The translations under genes were made by a program, and so were the position numbers. From positions 1 through 7,716 of the forward strand of contig JBOGGX010000211.1 of NCBI GenBank assembly GCA_050744245.1: DNA of 7,716 nucleotides, given 5' to 3'. The DNA comes from JBOGGX01 sp050744245. Its GTDB lineage: Bacteria > Actinomycetota > Acidimicrobiia > Acidimicrobiales > JBOGGX01. This document shows, one piece after another, positions 1 to 5,573 of this stretch; the first letter of the stretch is position 1, and the number at the start of each line of letters is the position of its first letter. Below the pieces are notes generated by a model, which saw only the letters and a list, made by a program, of their open reading frames with translations, had not been told where the DNA came from and searched no databases.

Positions 1-269
1 GCGCCTGGGCCGCAGCCAACACCCGCGACACCTACCTGTCCGCCCAGTTCTGGCGCCTCGCCCGCCGGATCGGCAAGAAGAAAGCGGCCATCGCGGTCGG
101 ACACTCCATCCTCGTCATCTGCTGGCACCTGCTCACCGAGGACGCCGACTACGACGACCTCGGCGGCGACTACCTCACCCGGCGCGCCAACCCCGACCGC
201 CAACGCGACCGCCTTATCGGACAACTCCACGACCTCGGCTACCAAGTCACCCTCAAGAGGACCGCCTGA
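1..269 (+). CDS. IS110-family transposase, C-terminal fragment (5' cut by window edge)
   Basis: Reading from base 3, 88 codons run to a TGA at 267-269. The peptide has the typical C-terminal tail of IS110/IS116/IS902 transposases (Transposase_20 region): AWAAANTRDTYLSAQFWRLA, then RIGKKKAAIAVGHSILVICW, a DYDDLGGDYL segment and a final LGYQVTLKR. In this family a RuvC-like DEDD domain and a C-terminal serine domain act together, guided in characterised members by an element-encoded bridge RNA. The catalytic residues lie upstream of this window, so activity cannot be judged. IS110 elements usually lack clear terminal inverted repeats, and I cannot fix the right end; it should lie between 270 and the glycosylase remnant starting near 367. 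Family assignment is from recalled family patterns and is strong; whether the element is intact is unknown. Confidence 0.88.
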   Translation, partial: AWAAANTRDTYLSAQFWRLARRIGKKKAAIAVGHSILVICWHLLTEDADYDDLGGDYLTRRANPDRQRDRLIGQLHDLGYQVTLKRTA

Positions 270-366
270 CAAGCCGGCCGAGCGCTTCCACGGTTGATTC
301 ACCTTTCAGAGGATTCCTTTGCCGGCCAGTACCGATGCCCGGCCGAGCCAGGGAGAGTGTGCGTAC

Positions 367-1559
367 GTGAGCCCCGAGTCCACGACCCCGGCCTCGCTGA
401 CCTGGAGCGGCATCACGGCCCGGCGGATGGCCCGCCACGCGTTGACCGAACCGGTTACGGGCCTGGGTCCTGTCGACCTCGCCAGCGTGCTGTGCGGAGC
501 GCCCGCCCAGGTCCTCAGCGCCGCTGAGCTGTCCTTCGGGCGCCGCATCGCGGGGGCAACCGCGCCGATGTGCAGCTCGCACTGTGGGAGGAGCGCACCC
601 TGGTCAAGACGTTCGGTCCGCGCGGCACCGTCCACCTGCTGTCCACCGCTGACCTACCGATGTGGACGGGGGCGCTGTCGGCCCTGCCATCGTCGGTGCC
701 GATGCATCCCGAGCCGGTCCGCTTCACCCGCGCGAAGGCTATGAGGCATCGCGGCCATCGGCGACGCGCTGGCGGACACGGAGCTGACCGTCGACGAAAT
801 GACCGAAGCGATCGTGGAGCGCACCGGCCCTTTGGCCGGAGAACGGGTGATGGAGGCCTTCCAGGACAAGTGGCCGCGCTGGCGGCAGCTCACGAGCACC
901 GCCGCGCACCACGGCATGCTCTGCTTCGAACCAAACCGGGCCGCAACATGACCTACACCAACCCGCACCGCTGGCTGCCGGGCTACCGACCCGACGACGG
1001 CGACGCCGCCCCTGCGCACCCTCCTCAGGCGCAATCTGTACGCCTACGGCCCAGCCACACACCCCGGCAGTTCGCCACATGGCTCAACATCCCGCCGCTG
1101 CACGCCGTCAAGCTGTTCAACGAGCCGGCCGATGAGCTGGAGCACGTCGACCTGGACGGCGAGCCGGGCTGGGTGCTGGCCGGCGACACCGAAACGCTGC
1201 CGCAGCCGCACCGAGGCACCCGCCTACTGCCCTACTTCGACGCGTACGTCGTCGCCGGTCAGCCATGGGAGCGGCTGTCCCCCGGCCCCGCGGCGACCCG
1301 CGCGCTCACCCCTGCGGGCCAGGCCGGCAACTACCCGGTGCTGCTCGTCGACGGCGTGGTCGGTGGGGTATGGCACCAACGGCGCTCCGGTCACAAGCTC
1401 GCCATCACCGTCGAACCGCTGCGCGAGCTGACCGCGACTTCCCTCGACACCCGATCTCGAAGCCGTCCGCAGCGGATGGTTCGAAGGGCTCGACCTCAGC
1501 GACCCGCATTCGCCGAGGTCGCTTCGACCCGACTAGCACGATCGGTGAGGAGTGGATGA
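367..1559 (+). pseudogene. Winged-helix HTH_42 / AlkZ-like DNA glycosylase, multiply frameshifted
   Basis: The pieces read through three frames in the order of actinobacterial winged-helix DNA-binding proteins of the HTH_42 family, which includes AlkZ (interstrand-crosslink glycosylase) and YcaQ. Pieces: LTWSGITARRMARHALTEP to LSFGRRIAGAT (to ~561); ADVQLALWEERTLVKTFGP and RGTVHLLSTADLPMWTGALS (564-~740); AAIGDALADTELTVDEM to HHGMLCFEPNR (~754-939); GRNMTYTNPHRWLPGYRP (~941-1010); LRTLLRRNLYAYGPAT (1012-1059); PRQFATWL to RLLPYFDAYVV to WHQRRSGHKLAITVEPLREL (1062-~1437). Inferred lesions: 1 base lost near 561, about 2 lost near 744, 1 lost near 940, 1 gained near 1011, 2 gained near 1060. After ~1440 family similarity ends and the frame runs to TGA at 1557-1559. 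GTG at 367 is the likely ancestral start, with GGGAGAG at 351-357; a TTG at 319 is an alternative. The position where AlkZ-type proteins carry QxQ or HxQ reads GAPAQ here. No full product is possible. Confidence 0.82.
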
Positions 1560-1825
1560 GCCAACGCGCAGAGGAGCCGCGGCTCCTGGGAGAGTAGGCA
1601 TGCCTTGGCCTTCTGTGTCCGGGTCGGGCGCATGGGTTCGCGGTCGCCGCTCGATTCAAGCCTGACGGTGCCGTCGGGCGGGCGTGGTCATTGTCGCGGG
1701 CGTGTCCCACCCCGAGAGCGGTGAGTTTGGGTTCGCCGGTCGCTCGGGGCGCGGTTACGTCCGCCCCTTCAAGCGCAGGCCGACGCGTTCGCCAGGCACG
1801 TCGCAAATGGTCGGCGGGCGTTGAC
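1560..1825. other. Intergenic stretch without a recognisable gene
   Basis: This holds GC-rich sequence between the glycosylase remnant and the Mop fragment. A 13-codon ORF from ATG at 1556 to TAG at 1595-1597 has a GTGAGGAG sequence just before it, but it is too short to judge. Minus-strand reading through 1755-1825 could be the lost end of the Mop gene after a frameshift, but its peptide does not look like a Mop C-terminus. Apart from the palindrome at 1572-1587 I see nothing supportable. Confidence 0.5.
1572..1587. repeat. Perfect 16-bp palindrome
   Basis: AGGAGCCGCGGCTCCT is exactly self-complementary, with two 8-bp half-sites and no spacer, centred on a CCGCGG. There is no following T-run on either strand, so it does not look like an intrinsic terminator. 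It could be a dimeric protein site or part of the junction left by past rearrangement. Function unknown. Confidence 0.6.
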
Positions 1826-1990
1826 CTACCGGTCCGTGGACCAGCTCGTGGCTTGCTTGGTGATGGCGGCAGTGATGGCCTGACCGTCGCCGAGGGTCAC
1901 CTTGACCGTGGACATGACCTGTCCGTGGGTCACCGACTCCACGGTGGCGTTCAGCTGGTTGCGGGCGCTCAGGCGCATTGAATCCGCCAT
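1826..1990 (-). pseudogene. Truncated solo Mop-domain (molbindin) gene
   Basis: From ATG at 1990 (MADSMRLSARNQLNATV...) the minus strand encodes 54 residues; a second ATG at 1978 gives the more usual molbindin N-terminus MRLSARNQL, with GGCGGA just upstream. The seen segment SARNQL, VESVTHGQVMSTVKVTL, GQAITAAITKQA is the first two thirds of a Mop/TOBE domain, the fold that binds molybdate or tungstate in small storage proteins of about 65-70 residues. After KQA the frame reads TSWSTDR and stops. Removing about two bases there restores ELVHGP, the expected ADELxLxxG region, but the following residues do not resemble the usual end (VxAxIKAxxVxV), so the C-terminal third appears lost. It lies divergent to the HTH-Mop regulator and molybdate transporter, which supports an original role in oxyanion buffering. 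A short surviving protein is possible but unlikely to fold as a normal molbindin. Confidence 0.78.
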
Positions 1991-2257
1991 GTCTTTTCGT
2001 GTCGGAGTGGGATCTCGGCGAACCCCCGGCACCGAGAGAGCCGCTCGAGGTATCGGTCAAAAGTCACGGCCCGGCATCGGGTACCACGACCGGGATCCGA
2101 CGTCGTTCCGGATTTGCGGCGATGCCGTGGGGCAGCTGCCCGTTTTCCGCGCCGGCCGGGCCGCAGGCGCGACCTCGAAGTTCTTTTGTGCGGCAGTTAC
2201 TAGCCACAGAGCAGCCCATTGCCAGATTCGCTGGTTTTTTGGTAGGTTCGGCTCGCG
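1991..2257. promoter_or_regulatory. Intergenic region between divergent Mop fragment and mod operon
   Basis: About 267 bases separate the two divergent starts and should carry the control region for both. No convincing gene is present; open frames here (for example one starting near 1978) have no recognisable peptide. A short GC hairpin (CCCG GCAT CGGG) lies near 2080-2091. On the minus strand TTGACC (complement of 2055-2060) resembles a -35 box for the Mop gene, but I see no good -10 at the right distance. A shorter AT-richer patch at 2181-2250 precedes the regulator. I see no sequence I can confidently call a ModE-type operator or a molybdenum-cofactor riboswitch. Confidence 0.45.
2219..2248 (+). 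promoter_or_regulatory. Possible promoter of the HTH-Mop/modABC operon
   Basis: TTGCCA (2219-2224) and TAGGTT (2243-2248) are separated by 18 bases and resemble -35 and -10 boxes of a housekeeping sigma factor. Transcription would begin about 6-9 bases later, at or just before the ATG at 2258, so the regulator message could be leaderless, which is common in Actinobacteria. The GGTAGG at 2241-2246 is a poor, rather distant ribosome binding site, which fits that reading but does not prove it. Confidence 0.35.
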
Positions 2258-2662
2258 ATGGCCTCATTCTACCGCCCTGGACAGGTCGCCGACCTTCTGG
2301 GGGTCAGTGTCGACACGGTTCGCCGCTGGGTGGATTCCGGTCGACTGCACGCGGCACGCACCGCGGGAGGTCAGAGGCTCATCGACGGCAAGGACCTGGC
2401 CCGATTCATGCAGGACCAGCCGGGGGCGAGCGAACCCGACGTCGTCGTGGCCCAGTCGGCCCGGAACCGGTTCGCTGGCATCGTCACGCGCGTCGTGAAG
2501 GACAAGGCGTGCGCCACGGTGGAGATCCAAGCCGGTCCGCATCGCCTCGTGTCGCTCATGACCCGTGAAGCGGCCGACGAGCTGGCACTGGCGCCGGGTG
2601 TGTTGGCCGTGGCCGCGGTCAAGGCGACGAGCGTCGTGGTCGAACTTCCAGGCAAGTACTGA
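2258..2662 (+). CDS. HTH-Mop molybdate/tungstate-responsive transcriptional regulator
   Basis: A 134-residue protein starting at ATG 2258. Residues ~5-50 form a MerR/excisionase-type helix-turn-helix: YRPGQVADLLGVSVDTVRRW, then GRLHAARTAGGQRLI and KDLARFM. Residues ~67-131 form a Mop/TOBE oxyanion-binding domain: SARNRFAGIVTRVVKD, VEIQAGPHRLVSLMTREAADEL, and VLAVAAVKATSVVVEL. The architecture matches one-Mop regulators found beside actinobacterial mod genes, unlike enterobacterial ModE, which has a winged helix and two Mop domains. It is likely a cytoplasmic dimer or higher oligomer whose DNA binding changes with bound molybdate or tungstate, and it is expected to control its own operon and perhaps the divergent Mop gene (inferred). 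Its stop is 19 bases before the modA start, so co-transcription is likely. The first gene of the operon encoding its own sensor suggests autoregulation. No lesions are seen. Confidence 0.88.
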   Translation: MASFYRPGQVADLLGVSVDTVRRWVDSGRLHAARTAGGQRLIDGKDLARFMQDQPGASEPDVVVAQSARNRFAGIVTRVVKDKACATVEIQAGPHRLVSLMTREAADELALAPGVLAVAAVKATSVVVELPGKY

Positions 2663-2681
2663 CCCATGGAGAGGAGTTCTT

Positions 2682-3476
2682 GTGCGTCACCACCGACCGC
2701 TGCGATGGCTGACTGTTCTCGCGGTGCTGACCCTGATCGGTGCCGGGTGTGGTGACGATGACGACGATCACGCCGGCCCCGGCGAGACGACAAGCGAGCT
2801 CAGTGGGACGGTGCAGGTGTTCGCGGCGGCGTCGCTCACCGACGCCTTCACCGAGATTGGCGACGCCTTCATCGAGGCCAACCCCGATGTCACGGTCGAG
2901 TTCAACTTCGCCGCGAGTTCGGCGCTGGCCACCCAGATCCAGGAGGGCGCACCGGTCGACGTGTTCGCGTCAGCCGACGAGAACAACATGCAGAAGGTGG
3001 TCGACACCGGCGAGGTGACCGCCGACCCCGAGATATTCGTGACCAACACCCTCGAGATCGCGGTGCCGGCCGGGAACCCGGGCGGGGTCGACGACCTCGA
3101 CGACTTCGCCAATCCCGACCTTCTCATCGGGCTGTGCGCCGAGGAGGTTCCTTGCGGACGCTTCGGCCGGGAAGTTCTGGCGAATGCCGGTGTCACCCCC
3201 TCGATTGACACCAACGAGCCCGACGTCCGGTCGCTGCTGACCAAGGTCGAGGCGGGCGAGCTCGACGCCGGGATCGTCTACCAGACCGACGTCCAGTCGG
3301 CCGGGCACACCGTCGAAGGGATCGAGATCCCCACCGACGTCAACGTGGTGGCCACCTACCCGATCGCACCCATCGCCGTCACCGAAAACCACGAAGCGGC
3401 CGAGGCGTTCATCGAGTTCCTGCAGTCGGGCGAGGGGCAGGAGATTCTCGCCTCCTACGGCTTCTTGCAGCCGTGA
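2682..3476 (+). CDS. modA: Molybdate ABC transporter substrate-binding lipoprotein ModA
   Basis: The GTG at 2682 is chosen because GGAGAGGAG (2668-2676) sits just before it and it gives a clean lipoprotein signal: VRHHRPLRWLTVLAVLTLIGAGC with Cys23 as the lipidation site. The -3 residue is Gly rather than the usual Leu, a slightly weak lipobox. An Asp-rich linker (D25-D29) follows. The 264-residue protein has ModA hallmarks: VFAAASLTDAF (46-56), FNFAASSALATQIQEGAPVD (74-93), VFASAD (94-99), IAVPAGNP (126-133), a domain-crossing GLCAEEVPCG (150-159) and AGIVYQTD (196-203). Ser51, Ser79/80 and Tyr200 are the likely oxyanion ligands by analogy to E. coli ModA. Cys152 and Cys158 may form a disulfide outside the membrane. 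It delivers molybdate or tungstate to ModB; sequence alone does not separate the two. Its end overlaps modB by four bases (GTGA), so translation is probably coupled. Confidence 0.93.
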   Translation: MRHHRPLRWLTVLAVLTLIGAGCGDDDDDHAGPGETTSELSGTVQVFAAASLTDAFTEIGDAFIEANPDVTVEFNFAASSALATQIQEGAPVDVFASADENNMQKVVDTGEVTADPEIFVTNTLEIAVPAGNPGGVDDLDDFANPDLLIGLCAEEVPCGRFGREVLANAGVTPSIDTNEPDVRSLLTKVEAGELDAGIVYQTDVQSAGHTVEGIEIPTDVNVVATYPIAPIAVTENHEAAEAFIEFLQSGEGQEILASYGFLQP

Positions 3477-4294
3477 CCGCGACGCTGGCCATCAAGGGCG
3501 CCCGCGACGTCCGACGCCAGCGGCCACCACTGGCGCTGGTGCCGTTCGCGGTCGTCGGCGTCGCGTTCATCGTCGTTCCCTTCCTCGCCCTGCTCCAGCG
3601 CACTCCCTGGTCCGACCTCATGTCCCTCCTGGGGTCGGACCAGGTGAGCGACGCCCTTCGGCTGTCGCTCTTCACGTCGCTATGTGCGACCGGCATCGCC
3701 CTGGTGCTCGGGGTCCCGCTGGCCTGGGTGCTGGCCCGTGTCGAGTTCCCCGGCCGATCCCTGCTGCGGGGGATGGTCCTGCTGCCGATGGTGCTGCCCC
3801 CGGTGGTCGGTGGCGCCGCTCTGCTGTTCGCCCTCGGCCGGCGTGGCGTGATCGGCCGGGGGCTCTATGAGACATTCGACATCCTGCTGCCCTTCTCCAC
3901 CACCGGGGTCATCGTCGCCGAAACCTTCGTGGCCATGCCCTTCCTGATCATCACCGTCGAGGCCGCCCTCCGCTCGGTCGACCGGCGCTACGAGGACGCG
4001 GCCGCCACCCTCGGCGCGGGGCGGTGGCTGACATTCCGACGGGTGACCGTCCCCATGATCACTCCGTCGCTCATCGCCGGAGCGGTGCTGTGTTGGGCCC
4101 GGGCCCTCGGCGAGTTCGGGGCAACCATCACCTTCGCCGGCAACCTTCAAGGACGCACCCAGACCATGCCGCTCGCCGTGTACCTCGCCCTCGAGGACAA
4201 TCGCGATGCGGCCATCGCCCTCAGCCTGGTACTGGTGGCCGTGTCCCTCATCGTGTTGGTGGCACTGCGCGAGCGGTGGTTCACCACCGTCTGA
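3473..4294 (+). CDS. modB: Molybdate ABC transporter permease ModB
   Basis: A 273-residue integral membrane protein starting at GTG 3473 inside the modA stop codon. Hydrophobic segments are visible at about 20-41, 64-89, 98-121, 143-161, 195-216 and 246-265, consistent with the five to six helices of ModB/CysT-type permeases. The cytoplasmic EAA loop that docks on the ATPase reads YEDAAATLGAGRWLTFRRVT (173-192), followed by VPMITPSLIAGAVLCWARAL, GEFGATITFAGN and the conserved RTQTMPLAVY (228-237), all characteristic of molybdate permeases. It forms the homodimeric channel with ModA outside and ModC inside. There is a 19-base gap to the chosen modC start. No frame damage is seen. Confidence 0.93.
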   Translation: MTATLAIKGARDVRRQRPPLALVPFAVVGVAFIVVPFLALLQRTPWSDLMSLLGSDQVSDALRLSLFTSLCATGIALVLGVPLAWVLARVEFPGRSLLRGMVLLPMVLPPVVGGAALLFALGRRGVIGRGLYETFDILLPFSTTGVIVAETFVAMPFLIITVEAALRSVDRRYEDAAATLGAGRWLTFRRVTVPMITPSLIAGAVLCWARALGEFGATITFAGNLQGRTQTMPLAVYLALEDNRDAAIALSLVLVAVSLIVLVALRERWFTTV

Positions 4295-4313
4295 ACCGAT
4301 CGGGCCCGAACAA

Positions 4314-5366
4314 GTGAGCCTCCACGCGGACGTGACCGTTCGGCTGGGGACGCTCGACCTCGACGTTGACCTACGTGTCGACACCGGCGAGATCGTCGCC
4401 GTGCTCGGCCCCAACGGTGCGGGCAAGTCCACCCTGTTCCGGGCGCTGTCCGGACTGCTCCCCCTCCAGGCGGGGCGAATCGAACTCGACGGGCAGGTCC
4501 TCGATGACACCGCCACCGGCGTCCATGTCGAAACCGCCGACCGACCGATCGGGGTCGTGTTCCAGGATTACTTGCTGTTCGCCCACCTCTCCGCCCTCGA
4601 CAACGTCGCCTTCGGATTGCGGGCCCGCGGCTTGCCCCGCAAGCGGGCCCGCGCCGCCGCCGGGGCCTGGCTCGACCTCGTCGGCCTGGGCATGGCGAAG
4701 GCAGCCAAGCCCCGAGCCTTATCCGGTGGCCAAGCCCAACGCGTTGCCCTGGCCCGCGCCCTGGCCACCGAACCGCGGCTCCTGCTCCTCGATGAACCCC
4801 TCGCCGCGCTCGACGCCGAAGCCCGGGTAAGCATGCGAACCGAGCTCCGCCACCAACTCAGCCGGTTCTCCGGCACCCGGCTGATCGTCACCCACGACCC
4901 CCTCGACGCCATGGTCCTCGCCGAACGTCTCGTCGTCCTCGAGGCTGGGCGAATCACCCACGACGGCAACCCCACCGAACTCAGCACCCGGCCCCGGTCG
5001 CGCTATGTCGCCGAACTCGTCGGACTCAACCTGTGGCACGGCACCGCTCGAGACAACCTCGTCGAACTGCGCGACGGGGGCACCCTCATCATCGCCGACC
5101 GCATCACCGGCGATGTCATCGTGACCGCCCGCCCCCAAGCCGTCGCCCTCGACACAGAACCCCCCCATGGCAGCCCCCGCAACGTGTGGTCAACGACCGT
5201 CGACACCATCGAAAGCGCCGGCGACCGAGTCCGGATCAGGCTCAGCGGAACACCCTCGGTCGTCGCCGAGCTCACCCCCGCCGCCGTCGCCGAGCTTCGA
5301 CTCGACCGAGGCGACCACGTGTGGGTGGCCATCAAAGCATCCGAGCTCTCCACCTTTCCCGAGTAG
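4314..5366 (+). CDS. modC: Molybdate ABC transporter ATP-binding protein ModC with C-terminal Mop/TOBE domain
   Basis: From GTG 4314 this gives 350 residues, the usual length for ModC. Conserved sites: Walker A GPNGAGKST (32-40), Q-loop VFQDYLLF with Gln84, signature LSGGQAQR (136-143), Walker B LLLLDEP (156-162), D-loop ALD (165-167) and switch His194. Residues ~275-350 form the Mop/TOBE domain (GSPRNVWSTTVDTIESAGDR, VVAELTPAAVAELRLDRGDH, VWVAIKASEL), which in characterised ModBC complexes binds molybdate or tungstate and inhibits transport in trans. The frame stays open upstream to an ATG at 4206 inside modB, but the 36 extra residues overlap modB and look unlike the family, so 4314 is preferred; no strong ribosome binding site precedes it. 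It is the last gene of the intact operon, and no clear intrinsic terminator follows. Confidence 0.93.
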   Translation: MSLHADVTVRLGTLDLDVDLRVDTGEIVAVLGPNGAGKSTLFRALSGLLPLQAGRIELDGQVLDDTATGVHVETADRPIGVVFQDYLLFAHLSALDNVAFGLRARGLPRKRARAAAGAWLDLVGLGMAKAAKPRALSGGQAQRVALARALATEPRLLLLDEPLAALDAEARVSMRTELRHQLSRFSGTRLIVTHDPLDAMVLAERLVVLEAGRITHDGNPTELSTRPRSRYVAELVGLNLWHGTARDNLVELRDGGTLIIADRITGDVIVTARPQAVALDTEPPHGSPRNVWSTTVDTIESAGDRVRIRLSGTPSVVAELTPAAVAELRLDRGDHVWVAIKASELSTFPE

Positions 5367-5573
5367 CACTCCCCGGTCGACGCGCCCGGCGCGCCGTGTG
5401 CGGGGTCCCGACCGGCACCGCCCCGGCCCTGATCCGTACTCCGAGCACACACCACCCATCTTGTCCGCCTCCGGTGTCGGGACGCGACCGGTCGACGCGG
5501 ACACGACTGCGAGAATCAGGGGCCGCCACAGCCCCGGCGAGGTTCGGGCTGCGGGAGGACCCGGCTCGTCCGG
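5367..5573. other. Non-coding gap after modC with short direct and inverted repeats
   Basis: No recognisable gene lies between the modC stop and the end of the minus-strand remnant. Two exact copies of CCGGTCGACGCG occur at 5373-5384 and 5488-5499. Between them GTCCCGAC (5405-5412) is the inverse of GTCGGGAC (5476-5483), and GGCCCTGAT (5425-5433) nearly matches the inverse of ATCAGGGGCC (5515-5524). This may be transcriptional stop structure for the two converging units, though there is no T-run, or chance pairing in GC-rich DNA. Confidence 0.4.

Noticed and set aside
1991..2257. Molybdenum-cofactor riboswitch ahead of the mod operon
   Set aside because: I could not recognise its conserved stems and loops; only a weak short hairpin is visible, and a covariance search would be needed.
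1978..2568. Plus-strand ORF of 196 codons through the regulator's promoter region
   Set aside because: It overlaps the regulator in another frame and has no recognisable motif; the HTH-Mop frame is clearly the real one.
3680..4516. Long minus-strand ORF (278 codons) opposite modB
   Set aside because: Low-complexity Gly/Glu/His-rich shadow of the GC-rich coding strand; modB on the plus strand has clear family motifs.
5367..5420. Intrinsic terminator after modC
   Set aside because: GC-rich inverse pairs exist, but no T-run follows and the pairing is not compact.
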